Shown here: piece by piece, positions 8,820 through 17,662 of the stretch
How positions within the stretch are numbered: position 1 is the stretch's first letter
How the letters are laid out: each line of letters starts with the position of its first letter
Assembly: GCF_011604685.1 (NCBI RefSeq)
Contig: NZ_CP050063.1
Span: forward strand, 4,486,501 to 4,550,500
DNA: 64,000 nt
Direction: 5' to 3'
Origin: Spirosoma aureum
GTDB lineage: Bacteria > Bacteroidota > Bacteroidia > Cytophagales > Spirosomataceae
Made by a program: the position numbers and the translations under genes
The notes under the pieces: generated by a model
What the model saw: only the letters and a program-made list of their open reading frames with translations
The model's database searches: none
What the model was told of the DNA's origin: nothing

Positions 8820-9368
8820 CTACTTTCTAATAAAACTTACCTCTCCTCCAACGCCTAGTCGCATAATGCGTGGTCGTCGGGGCATGGCTGGTAAAACGCC
8901 AAAACGCTCTTTAATAACCTCTATGGCTTTCGGAGGAATAGTTAGTGATTCGAGCGGAATCGTTAAAAGGCCGCGACCGAACCCGCCAATCAGTCGTTGA
9001 ACATCGGCGCTTAAGGTACGCCGAACCGCAATTTCACCTGCCGAAAAGGGTATTATTGACGACGGCCATAAATTTGCAGATACGTTTTTTCCCTGTTCAT
9101 AAACCACAGTCAACGGATTTTCGGCAAACTCAACCAGATCATAGGCTATGTCGGGCAGTTTCGCCACGTACAATCCCAGTTGATCGGCATTCTGAATGAC
9201 AACGGTTGGATACAGGCCGTCGGGCATAAGTGTCTGAAAAGTAAGCAATTGCTCTACGGAAGCATCATTGGTCGGATCTGTAGCAACAGACCAGCCCGTT
9301 TCGTCGGCAAGAGCAATAAACTGCCCCTGCCGGAGTTGATAAGCGATATCGCGGATACTTGTGGTCAT
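8820..9368 (-). CDS. Sua5/YciO/YrdC-family protein, divergent
   Basis: A protein of 182 residues from the ATG at 9368 (187 from a GTG at 9383). It resembles the Sua5/YrdC fold, which makes threonylcarbamoyl-AMP for tRNA t6A37. The N-terminal segment ADETGWSVATDPTND sits where typical members have PTDTVYGLG, NPLTVV matches the P-x-T strand, and AVRRTL the VR segment. Several consensus residues are replaced, so it may be a YciO-like paralog rather than the main t6A enzyme. It lies just upstream of cca, so a tRNA-maturation link is possible but unproven. Confidence 0.75.
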   Translation of the reverse strand: MTTSIRDIAYQLRQGQFIALADETGWSVATDPTNDASVEQLLTFQTLMPDGLYPTVVIQNADQLGLYVAKLPDIAYDLVEFAENPLTVVYEQGKNVSANLWPSSIIPFSAGEIAVRRTLSADVQRLIGGFGRGLLTIPLESLTIPPKAIEVIKERFGVLPAMPRRPRIMRLGVGGEVSFIRK

Positions 9369-9499
9369 GACGAATGAATCCACAAAAATACGGCAAGTTT
9401 ATAAAAACACGGTTACGAACTTTAGCTGAGGCTCGTGTAAACTTGATTATATCGTTAGAAAACTCGCTTTTGACTCAACTCTCCCGGCGATTTGAGCAT

Positions 9500-10069
9500 T
9501 TATTGCTGCGAGGACTTGGTCGGGGGAGAAGAGACAACGAGACGATTTAGATACGACCGTTTAACCTGCCACTGCCAGACCGGGCCATCGTTGGGGTCGT
9601 CGAAGGCATCGTTGAATACCATGCCACATTTTTCCAGCACCCGCACGGAGGCACTCATTTCGGCGAGCGTATGGGCTTTTACCAGCATTACTTCCGGATA
9701 TTCGAATGCCCGATTAATGAGTCCCTGAGCTGTTTCAGTCGCTAATCCCTGTCCTCGGTAGTCAGGATAGATTTCATAGCCGATTTCAACCATGCCCGTA
9801 TCGTCGGGCATTCCTTTATAGCCGCCTACGCCGATCAACGCATTATCATCACGATGAATAAAAAAATAAAGCCACCAGGGACCCTGTTTATGATCCTCGA
9901 TCACCTTCGCCTGGGTATAATCGAATATATCCATCCCGAATTCGCTAAGCACATCGGGTACACGAATAGACAGATGTTGGCTAAGTTCAGGCGGACCAAT
10001 AAAAAGAGCTTCGTAGGTCGGAAGATCGATGGGTAATAAGGTTAAGCGAGGAGTGCTAATTGGCGACAT
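9500..10069 (-). CDS. GNAT-family N-acetyltransferase (RimJ/RimL-like)
   Basis: A 189-residue acetyl-CoA-dependent transferase. The opening STPRLTLLPIDLPTYEALF is typical of the RimJ/RimL group. IGVGGYKGMP and EIGYEIYPDYRGQGLATETAQ contain the beta4 strand and the R-G-x-G-x-A acetyl-CoA loop. The C-terminus VRVLEKCGMVFND is the usual S/VxRVLEKxGF segment. Targets of the group are protein N-termini or small amines; this substrate is unknown. It is on the same strand as the genes around it but separated from the glucosidase by a palindromic spacer. Confidence 0.88.
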   Translation of the reverse strand: MSPISTPRLTLLPIDLPTYEALFIGPPELSQHLSIRVPDVLSEFGMDIFDYTQAKVIEDHKQGPWWLYFFIHRDDNALIGVGGYKGMPDDTGMVEIGYEIYPDYRGQGLATETAQGLINRAFEYPEVMLVKAHTLAEMSASVRVLEKCGMVFNDAFDDPNDGPVWQWQVKRSYLNRLVVSSPPTKSSQQ

Positions 10070-10112
10070 GATGAAGCGAAACGTTTGGAGGAATGGGCAG
10101 CAAGCGGTAAGC

Positions 10113-10210
10113 AGTTTTCAGTGACCGGTTTTCAGTTTTCAGTAGGCGGCCAGCGACCTAAGTAACGTAAACTGTTTAGGTCACTAATCGCCAACTGCTC
10201 ACTGAAAACT
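10113..10210. repeat. Nested palindromic intergenic element
   Basis: The outer 12-bp arms AGTTTTCAGTGA (10113-10124) and TCACTGAAAACT (10199-10210) are perfect inverted repeats. Inside is a 7-bp stem GACCTAA/TTAGGTC. The right arm overlaps the stop codon of the glucosidase gene. It looks like a small REP- or MITE-like element, sharing words with the spacer at 1188-1235. Confidence 0.5.
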
Positions 10211-12884
10211 ATTTTCCGGTGCTAACCGCTGCTACACTTTCTGACTGGTACTTATACCAATACTCAATCAGATCGGCAACTAAGCCAGTCCAGCCAGTCT
10301 GGTGATTGGCACCAAGGCCTGCTCCAACATCGCCGTGGAAGTATTCATAAAATAAATAAAGCCCGTCAAAATGCTTGCCTTTCTGCATCTTTTCCTCGTT
10401 ACCATAGGCAGGAATACGTCCATCGGCACCACGACGGAAAATATTGATAAGCCGCTCTGCTACCAGAACGGTCGCTTCTTTGACGCTCATTACCTGTCCC
10501 GAATTGGTTGGATACTCGACCTCAAAGTCATCGCCATAATATTGGTAAAATTTAAACAGCGAATCGATCAGCAGAAAGTTGACCGGAAACCAGATTGGGC
10601 CCCGCCAGTTGGAATTGCCTCCGAACATGCTCATTTCTGATTCGGCCGGAACATAGCGTACCTGGAAAATTTCACTGTTCAGCTCAAACTGGTAAGGCGT
10701 TTTTTCGTGGTATTTCGATAAGGCGCGGATTCCATAATCAGACAGGAATTCGGTTTCATCGAACATCCGTTTCAGGATCATTTTCATCCGGTGACCACGC
10801 AGCAAACTCAAGAGGTGCGTTTCCCCTTTTCCGGGTTCATGCCAGCGTGAAATGAGCGAAGCCAGATCAGGCCGATTCGTCAGAACCCATTCGACCCGAC
10901 GTTTGAAGTCAGGGAGTTTTGACAGCAGTGCTTCGTCCAGAATCTCAACCGCGAACAACGGAATCAATCCTACCATCGACCTGATTTTGAGCAGTCTGGC
11001 GTTCTGGTCCGGTGTATGGAGCACATCGTAGTAGAATTGATCGACCTCGTCCCACAGGCTGATGTTCTGCTTGCCGAGGTTATTCATAGCCGATGCGATG
11101 TGCAGAAAATGCTCGAAAAACTTGCTGGCCATATCCTGATAAGACGGGCGTGTCAACGAAATTTCGCAGGCAATCCGCAGCATATTCAGTGTATACATGG
11201 CCATCCAGCCCGTACCATCGGCCTGTTCAATGCGGCCACCCATGGGTAATGGTTGCGAGCGGTCAAATACGCCGATGTTGTCCAAACCAAGGAAGCCACC
11301 ACCGAAAATGTTGTTACCCGCCACGTCTTTTCGATTGACCCACCACGTGAAATTCAGGAGTAATTTATGGAATACACGCTCCAGAAAACCTACGTCACCG
11401 ACGCCGTTAAGGTCGCGGTCAATTTCGTAAACTTTCCAGGTTGCCCAGGCATGTACGGGTGGGTTAACATCGCTAAAATTCCATTCATAGGCCGGAATCT
11501 GACCATTTGGGTGCATGTAATACTCCCGTAGAATAACAGCCAGCTGGCGTTTGGCGAAATGCGGATCGAGCCGGGCAAGTGTCAACGTATGAAAGGCAAG
11601 GTCCCAGGCCGCAAACCACGGATACTCCCACTTGTCGGGCATCGACAGGATATTAGCCGTGTACATATGCCGCCAGCTTTCGTTCCGGGCATAGACGCGT
11701 CCCTGAAATGGCACCGGCATTTTGGGATCGCCTTTAAGCCACTCATTGACGTTATAATAATAAAACTGTTTATTCCAGAGCATACCCGCATAGGCCTGCC
11801 GCTGGATGGCCAGTAATTCTGGATCGGTAACATTCTTCTGGAGGTCGCCAAAAAACGCATTGGCTTCATCTAACCGTTTGTTCCAGATATCGTCGAAATC
11901 GGCAAAAGGCTGATTTAGTATCGTTTGATCACTAAATCGAAGGCGAATGCTGACGCTGCCACCCGCCGGTACCTGGCGTACATAGTGAGCCGAGGCCTTG
12001 GTGCCAATCTGGTTCGGATTTATAAAGCTTTTTTTGCCCCCCGATATGATAAAATTGTTGATCGCATCTTTCGGATATTTGGCCACATTGGGCCGACCGT
12101 AAAGCCGATCCGTATTGGTGTCGTTATCGCAGAATAGAAGCGCATCGGCGTCTTCGCAATAGAGTTTATATTTGCCTAGTTGCTTGTGGTTAATTTCAAT
12201 TTGTTTGTTCCCGATACCGTTAAGCATCGGCCTGGCATTGTATTGTTCATAACCCCATGCCCAGGTATTTCGGAACCATATGGTTGGTAACAGCGTGAGC
12301 GGGGCTGCCTGAGCAGAACGGTTATGGGCTGTTACTTTCACTAACCAGTCGTTCTGATCGGCTTTGGCATATTCAATGAAAATGTCGAAATACTCATCCT
12401 TGTCAAAAATACCCGTGTCCAGCAATTCGAATTCGGGCTCCTGCCGACCTCGTCGCGATGTTTCGATGACGAGCCGGTTGTAAGGAAACTCCTGCTGAGG
12501 GTATTTATAGAGCATTTTCATGTATGAATGTGTTGGCGTACTATCCAGATAATAGTACAGTTCCTTCACATCCTCGCCATGATTTCCCTCCGGACCCGAT
12601 AAGCCGAAAAATCGCTCTTTTATAATATTGTCTTTATGGTTCCAGAAACCCAGTGCGAAACAGATGTGGCCTTTATTGTCGGAGATGCCGCCAATACCTT
12701 CTTCGCCCCAGCGATAGGCGCGGGAACGAGCCATATCATGTGTGACGTAGTTCCAGGCATCTCCGTACGGGCTATAGTCTTCCCGAACACTACCCCAGGC
12801 ACGGTCAGATAGATAGGGCCCCCATTTTTTCCAGCCTTTATTATCGGCTCGCTCGTAAATTCGTTCGCGTTCAGCTGTCGGCAT
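10209..12884 (-). CDS. GH63-like (MGH1-type) glucosidase
   Basis: An 891-residue protein without an obvious signal peptide, so probably cytoplasmic. It has the layout of bacterial GH63/mannosylglycerate-hydrolase-like glucosidases: an N-terminal beta-sandwich region (SDRAWGSVREDYSPYGDAWN) and a C-terminal (alpha/alpha)6 barrel. Barrel phrases include KWEYPWFAAWDLAFHT, AYEWNFSDVNPPVHAWA, GGGFLGLDNIGVFDRS and NWRGPIWFPVNFLLID. The WFAAWD Asp and a Glu in the last third are likely catalytic acids. The substrate could be a glucosylglycerate-type compatible solute or an oligoglucoside. Confidence 0.88.
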   Translation of the reverse strand: MPTAERERIYERADNKGWKKWGPYLSDRAWGSVREDYSPYGDAWNYVTHDMARSRAYRWGEEGIGGISDNKGHICFALGFWNHKDNIIKERFFGLSGPEGNHGEDVKELYYYLDSTPTHSYMKMLYKYPQQEFPYNRLVIETSRRGRQEPEFELLDTGIFDKDEYFDIFIEYAKADQNDWLVKVTAHNRSAQAAPLTLLPTIWFRNTWAWGYEQYNARPMLNGIGNKQIEINHKQLGKYKLYCEDADALLFCDNDTNTDRLYGRPNVAKYPKDAINNFIISGGKKSFINPNQIGTKASAHYVRQVPAGGSVSIRLRFSDQTILNQPFADFDDIWNKRLDEANAFFGDLQKNVTDPELLAIQRQAYAGMLWNKQFYYYNVNEWLKGDPKMPVPFQGRVYARNESWRHMYTANILSMPDKWEYPWFAAWDLAFHTLTLARLDPHFAKRQLAVILREYYMHPNGQIPAYEWNFSDVNPPVHAWATWKVYEIDRDLNGVGDVGFLERVFHKLLLNFTWWVNRKDVAGNNIFGGGFLGLDNIGVFDRSQPLPMGGRIEQADGTGWMAMYTLNMLRIACEISLTRPSYQDMASKFFEHFLHIASAMNNLGKQNISLWDEVDQFYYDVLHTPDQNARLLKIRSMVGLIPLFAVEILDEALLSKLPDFKRRVEWVLTNRPDLASLISRWHEPGKGETHLLSLLRGHRMKMILKRMFDETEFLSDYGIRALSKYHEKTPYQFELNSEIFQVRYVPAESEMSMFGGNSNWRGPIWFPVNFLLIDSLFKFYQYYGDDFEVEYPTNSGQVMSVKEATVLVAERLINIFRRGADGRIPAYGNEEKMQKGKHFDGLYLFYEYFHGDVGAGLGANHQTGWTGLVADLIEYWYKYQSESVAAVSTGK

Positions 12885-12930
12885 TGTATTGTACGGTAGG
12901 CTTTTGAAATTTTATGTAATTGATGTTAGT

Positions 12931-12938
12931 CAAAAATA
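12931..12938 (-). promoter_or_regulatory. Putative -7 box (TATTTTTG) of the glucosidase gene
   Basis: The minus strand reads TATTTTTG, matching TAnnTTTG, 47 bp upstream of the glucosidase ATG. No clear -33 TTG. Confidence 0.35.
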
Positions 12939-13080
12939 GTGCTAAACCTGTGTTGATACATTAAAAACAGTAAACAGTGAAAACCTAAATTCAGTAGTTA
13001 ACTGTTTGATTAGGAGGTATGTTTACTTAGTAACATGCCAATGCATCTTATTTAGACTATTAATTTAGCTGCTGGTCTCG

Positions 13081-14256
13081 TTATTTTTTTACAGCAGCCA
13101 GCACACGCTTTATCAATTCGTTTGGATTGCCATTATGCCAACGCCATACGATAACAATATCGTGTTCGGGATCGACCCATATTGTGTTTGAGCCTGCTCC
13201 GATAGCCGCGAAACTTGTCGTAGGCGCGTCGGGCCAGGCTTTCTTGCCGGTTTGGCTCGTTCCCGTATTAAGCCACCACAAATACCCGTAGTCCGGACCA
13301 ACCGGGCTGGGCGTTGTTGCCTGCTTAACCCAGGCAGGCGACACAATCTGGCGATCGCCCCAACGGCCCTGCCTCAGGAAGAGATAACCAAACCGGGCTT
13401 CATCGAGAGCGCTGATCCACAAACCGCCACCCCAGCGGGTTCCGCCACTGACCGACGGCATTTGTTTGCCATCTATGTCGGCAACGGCGTTTGGATAGGT
13501 AACATAACGCCAGGAATCTGATGCACCGATTGGGTTCATGATTTCGTCGCGAACAACGTCAGGCAGTGGCTTTTTCCATAGGCGCAGTAGAGAGAGAGCC
13601 ATTCGGTTAATGCGTACGTCGTTATATTCATAAAAAGCGCCGGGTTTCTGAAGGGTCCGGGGTTTTCGCTCTCCTTTGCCAAATGCTTCCTTTCCAACAA
13701 AATCACTGTTTTTGCCCCATAAGGTTCCTTCCCATTCGCTAGTTTGCTGAAGGTGATTTTCCCAGGTGATCGCCTTGTTCTGATCAGATTCATAGCCGCC
13801 GTCATGAATGAGCTTGGCTACCGGATCATGTATGTCGGGAATCATACCGCGTTCTATCGTAATGCCGGCCAGGGTAGACAAAACACTTTTCGCTACGCTA
13901 TAGGTTGGGTCAGGGTGTTGCGTATCGCCCCACTCGGCTACAATATATCCGTGGCGTAACACAACGCCATTGGTAGCAGCCCGGCTGGTAGGCATTGGAC
14001 CCAGTAGTTTACCAAATATCTCTTCCTGGGTTGAGAAATTAGGGGTCATCTGGGTTGTTTCCTGCGTTTTGGCAAAGGCTACAGCCTGCTCCAGCAAAGC
14101 CGCATCCATGTCTGCTTTTTCAGGAGCCAGGTGAACCCAATTATCGCCTTTGGACGGGAAGTAAACCGTTGATTTGGGAAGTTGCCGATGGCAGGCCGTT
14201 AGCGTAGCCAGCGCTAGTAAATAGAAGGTAAGCTTCCGGAAAAGAGGCAGCGTCAT
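13081..14256 (-). CDS. Beta-lactamase-fold serine hydrolase, lipoprotein
   Basis: A 391-residue protein of the class C beta-lactamase/esterase (Pfam Beta-lactamase) group. The N-terminus is a lipoprotein signal (LALATLTAC, lipid-bearing Cys22), so it is membrane-anchored in the envelope. The catalytic S-x-x-K is SVAK at 120-123. AFYEYNDVRINRMAL follows the usual spacing for the Tyr motif, and GGGLWISALDEARFGYLFLR is typical of the family. These enzymes are usually esterases or D-aminopeptidases rather than resistance enzymes. No neighbour indicates a substrate. Confidence 0.88.
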   Translation of the reverse strand: MTLPLFRKLTFYLLALATLTACHRQLPKSTVYFPSKGDNWVHLAPEKADMDAALLEQAVAFAKTQETTQMTPNFSTQEEIFGKLLGPMPTSRAATNGVVLRHGYIVAEWGDTQHPDPTYSVAKSVLSTLAGITIERGMIPDIHDPVAKLIHDGGYESDQNKAITWENHLQQTSEWEGTLWGKNSDFVGKEAFGKGERKPRTLQKPGAFYEYNDVRINRMALSLLRLWKKPLPDVVRDEIMNPIGASDSWRYVTYPNAVADIDGKQMPSVSGGTRWGGGLWISALDEARFGYLFLRQGRWGDRQIVSPAWVKQATTPSPVGPDYGYLWWLNTGTSQTGKKAWPDAPTTSFAAIGAGSNTIWVDPEHDIVIVWRWHNGNPNELIKRVLAAVKK

Positions 14257-14579
14257 GCGTTGTGATGAAAGAGTTCAGTTCAGGGTTGTATCCGAGCGAA
14301 AAACCAAAGATCGAAGTTAGGAGATTTAGAGAGAATCTGATCGTTTCATCAGTCAGAAGATACCTCTTTTTGCTCAATTCCAATACTCTTTTCGAGATCA
14401 TACTTTTTTAACTAAACATTAACCCGGCTTTTATCTCTTTTTTAGGTCTGCGAATGTTGTTTGCATTGACAATGAACCAGCCCGATGCCCGGTAAATTGA
14501 GCAACGTTTCGTGACACCAGACTAGCCCATTGCCGCATAAACAAGATCGTTTTTAGCGTACGTAAATAAGTTATCAATC
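14257..14579. other. 323-bp divergent intergenic region
   Basis: Lies between the divergent serine hydrolase lipoprotein and repeat-protein genes and presumably carries both promoters. A near match to a -7 box (GATCTTTG on the minus strand, around 14305) is the only candidate. No RNA gene, repeat or extra reading frame could be supported. Confidence 0.4.
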
Positions 14580-15917
14580 ATGAAAGTGTTCATCCAACTT
14601 GTCCCGGCCAAAACCATGCTGCTTGCATTGGGGCTGTTGGTCGCAGGATGGCAATCCACCATTGCCCAGAATACGGGAAACGAGCAGCAAGCCGGAAACG
14701 ACAACGATCAAACGATTGTGTCGGCTATTGCTCCCTATCGCGACGATGTTCGCCGGTCGATATTATTGGCTAGTGAGCAACCACAGGTATTAACCAGTCT
14801 GGCTCAGCAGCGTTCTGCCAGTCAGCAGGCTTTCAACAATCTGATTCAGTCGTATGATCAGAAAAAGCAGGGCTGGTTTTATGATCTGTCTCGCTATCCC
14901 GACGTATTGCACGCATTAGCCACCTTGCCCGCTGGCTCTGATGAATCGTCGGTGAAAAATCTGACCAAAACTATGCCGACCGATCTGCAGGAATCTGCCT
15001 GGAAGATTTACCGGCATCACAACAATGATCTGCTACAGGTCGACAATCTGAATCAGCAGGCACAACAGGCGTTTGATAACCTCATCGCGCCACTGGACGT
15101 TACGACCCAAAATGCATTTCGGCAACTACTTGATATGCCCGATGTGCTCACACAGCTCACCGATCAGATTGATAAGACCACTCAGTTAGGAAATGCCTAT
15201 CGGATGAATCCTGAACAGGTCACCAACGATCTGACTGCCTTACACGATAGCCTGACGGTTCAGAATCAGCAGGAACTGGCTGATTATCAGAATGAATTAA
15301 ACAGAGATCCTCAGGCTAAGCAGGAGTTGCAGCAGGCCGGGCAAGCCTATGCTCAAGCCAATGGCTATAATACGGGTATTAATCCAAATCCGGCCTGGGT
15401 AAACAGTTCATACTATTATCAGAATCCGTATCCATACTGGTTTGGCTATCCATACTGGTATTCATCACCTATGTGGTATCCATCGGCCTGGTGGTACGGA
15501 ACCGGATTTTACTATGGTCTGGGTGGGAATATGGTTCTTTTTGGTCTGCCATCGCTGGGCTTCTCAAACTGGTTTTTTGGACCGGGTCGCCTTGCTTACC
15601 CACACCTGTATAACCGGTTCAATAATTACTATTCCCACAACATGGGTGAGCATCACTTCTGGACGTCGGGTAATGCTGGTTTTATGACCGCTGCTCATCG
15701 GGCTTTTGCTCCGACGGCCGGATTCATTAATGCACGTGCTAACTGGCTAACCAACGCCCGTCAGTATAACCGACCCAGTAGTTGGGCGAACACAACGCGT
15801 AGTGCACCAACCGCCCGGTATCAGAATTTTAATGCCGGAGCTTACCATGCTCAGTCCTGGGGTGGGGGCGGTATGCGATCCTTTGGTGGCGGTGGCTTTC
15901 ACGGAGGCCGCCGGTAG
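14580..15917 (+). CDS. Exported repeat protein of unknown function with Tyr/Trp-rich and Gly-rich tail
   Basis: A 445-residue protein. A signal peptide spans about 1-29 (cleavage after STIAQ). A Gln-rich helical region (60-255) carries an internal repeat: QAFNNLI...PDVLHAL (83-113) recurs 80 residues later as QAFDNLI...PDVLTQL (163-193), and PQVLTSL at 68-74 is a third partial copy. Residues about 270-340 are rich in Tyr, Trp and Pro (PYPYWFGYPYWYSS). The tail is Gly/His-rich and ends in RR. It ends at a strong bidirectional hairpin. No family is recognised. An outer-surface or matrix role is a guess from composition. Confidence 0.75.
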   Translation: MKVFIQLVPAKTMLLALGLLVAGWQSTIAQNTGNEQQAGNDNDQTIVSAIAPYRDDVRRSILLASEQPQVLTSLAQQRSASQQAFNNLIQSYDQKKQGWFYDLSRYPDVLHALATLPAGSDESSVKNLTKTMPTDLQESAWKIYRHHNNDLLQVDNLNQQAQQAFDNLIAPLDVTTQNAFRQLLDMPDVLTQLTDQIDKTTQLGNAYRMNPEQVTNDLTALHDSLTVQNQQELADYQNELNRDPQAKQELQQAGQAYAQANGYNTGINPNPAWVNSSYYYQNPYPYWFGYPYWYSSPMWYPSAWWYGTGFYYGLGGNMVLFGLPSLGFSNWFFGPGRLAYPHLYNRFNNYYSHNMGEHHFWTSGNAGFMTAAHRAFAPTAGFINARANWLTNARQYNRPSSWANTTRSAPTARYQNFNAGAYHAQSWGGGGMRSFGGGGFHGGRR

Positions 15918-15932
15918 AAATAGGTAGTTCTT

Positions 15933-15986
15933 AGCAGGCAGTGTGCGGTATTTTGGTCAATGTCCAACTACTGCACACTGCCTGCT
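15933..15986. terminator. Bidirectional hairpin between convergent genes
   Basis: A perfect 14-bp inverted repeat (AGCAGGCAGTGTGC at 15933-15946, complement at 15973-15986) between the convergent repeat-protein and M28 peptidase genes. Confidence 0.75.
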
Positions 15987-15991
15987 GTACT

Positions 15992-17497
15992 TTACCGCTC
16001 CAGTTTAAAGCCCTCGTCTATACGTACACGCTGCGGGCGATTGGCTACATCCCAGCCAGTCAGGTAAATCCACTTTGCAATGCGCGTTACTTTCGCTGTA
16101 TTGATGCGATCAGGCTCATCTTTAGGGGTATGGTAATCGGGGTGGAGCAGGGTCGTGAAAGCAATTGCGGGGACATTAGCGCGGGCGTAGGGGAGGTGAT
16201 CTGAACGAAAGTACCAGCCCTCCGGGTGTTCTGGTTTGTCCCAAAGGGTATCGAGTTTAAAGTGAGCATCTGTCTGATTAACAGCCAGGGCTGCATTGAC
16301 CAGATCACTTGAATTTCGATGGGGCGGTTGCTGGCCCAGAATGGCCGCACTGTCGGGCGCATTTCGACCAATCATCTCAGCGTTGAGAACGGCTACGATA
16401 GAGCCTTTGGGCACGGTTGGGTGTTCCACATAATAGCGGGACCCTAAAAGGCCACGTTCTTCGGCACCATGAAAGACAATGAGTGCCGAACGTTTGCCGG
16501 GTTTCTGGGCGAATGCCCGACCAATTGCCATCGTGGCAACACAACCGCTGGCATTGTCGTCGGCCCCATTCCAGATTGAGTCTCCCGCCACCGCCCGGCG
16601 AACGCCATCATGGTCCTGATGGGTGCTGAACAATACATATTCCTCTTTGAGTTTCGGGTCAGTGCCGGGTACTTTGGCAACGATATTGACCGACGGATAA
16701 TTGAAACTCTCAACATTGACGACATTGGTAAACTGCTGACCGGGTTGCTTAACCCATTCCAGAGCGCTGGCTGGTAACCATACGGTTGGAGCCTGCGAGA
16801 AGACGCGGGTGTTCGGGCCACCCGGCAGATCGTAGCGACCGCGTTCGAGACCGGTTGTCCAGCGATCAAAATAGAACTGCGCATCTGAATTCGACACCCA
16901 CACAACAGCCAGTGCACCCGCTTTTACGAGTTCAGCCGCCTTGCGATTCATGGTGCCGAGCAGGAACCGCCGATAGCTCAACTCCGCCGGGGGAGTTCCC
17001 GAAAACTCCAGTGCCACCGCTTTTCCTTTAATATCTATTTTCGCCAGATCTTCGGGAGTACCTTTTCCCGCGAACACCAGGGGTGCATCGACAGAGGCAA
17101 TGGCAGGAGCCAGAAGAAACGCATCATGACCGTGAATGAGCTGATGAGTACCGATGGCTAATCGACTGGTTTCGGTAATACGTGTACGCTGGATGTGGAA
17201 AAACTGAAAAAACGTGCCATCATCACCCGCGGGTTGAAGACCCATTGCCCGAAGCTGGTCGGCAATCCAGACCGACGCTTTCAGCTCATCGAGCGATCCA
17301 CCCTCGCGACCCCGGAAATGGTCTCCAGCCAATGCAAATAGATCGCGTTTGATATCACTTTCTTTTATGGCCCCTACCGCATTGCCGGTTTGGGAAGCTT
17401 TCGACTGGGCCAGGCTGAGGGTGTTACTAATGGATAGCATACCCATCAGAATAGCGGTTGCCAGTGGCCGAATCTTGTTGTAGTTCAGGTAAATCAT
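15992..17497 (-). CDS. M28-family zinc peptidase, exported
   Basis: A 501-residue exported aminopeptidase-like enzyme. A signal peptide spans about 1-31 (ending LSLAQ). A PA-type insert (about 140-240, GTPEDLAKIDIKGKAVALEF) precedes the catalytic M28 core. Zinc ligands are visible in order: His and Asp in STHQDHDG, Asp in NGADDNASG, the Glu pair in FHGAEERGLLGS, and a final His in LLHPDYHTPKDEPD. The enzyme probably removes N-terminal residues from peptides in the periplasm or outside. It is divergent from a second exported serine hydrolase. Confidence 0.92.
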   Translation of the reverse strand: MIYLNYNKIRPLATAILMGMLSISNTLSLAQSKASQTGNAVGAIKESDIKRDLFALAGDHFRGREGGSLDELKASVWIADQLRAMGLQPAGDDGTFFQFFHIQRTRITETSRLAIGTHQLIHGHDAFLLAPAIASVDAPLVFAGKGTPEDLAKIDIKGKAVALEFSGTPPAELSYRRFLLGTMNRKAAELVKAGALAVVWVSNSDAQFYFDRWTTGLERGRYDLPGGPNTRVFSQAPTVWLPASALEWVKQPGQQFTNVVNVESFNYPSVNIVAKVPGTDPKLKEEYVLFSTHQDHDGVRRAVAGDSIWNGADDNASGCVATMAIGRAFAQKPGKRSALIVFHGAEERGLLGSRYYVEHPTVPKGSIVAVLNAEMIGRNAPDSAAILGQQPPHRNSSDLVNAALAVNQTDAHFKLDTLWDKPEHPEGWYFRSDHLPYARANVPAIAFTTLLHPDYHTPKDEPDRINTAKVTRIAKWIYLTGWDVANRPQRVRIDEGFKLER

Positions 17498-17662
17498 TAT
17501 TTCTTTATACGTCGATGATTGGGGTAGAACAAATCTACGTAGAGACGCATTACATCGGGCTTTATACCCGGACGGATATTATAAATTTCTGCTTAAAGTG
17601 AGACTTAGCGAATTATGCCTCAACAATGACAATTTACTATCTTGGCAAAATAAAGACCCGAC

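Noticed and set aside
13081..14256. A true antibiotic-resistance beta-lactamase
   Set aside because: The S-x-x-K group is broad and the protein is a lipoprotein of the esterase/D-peptidase type, with no ampR-like regulator or other resistance context.
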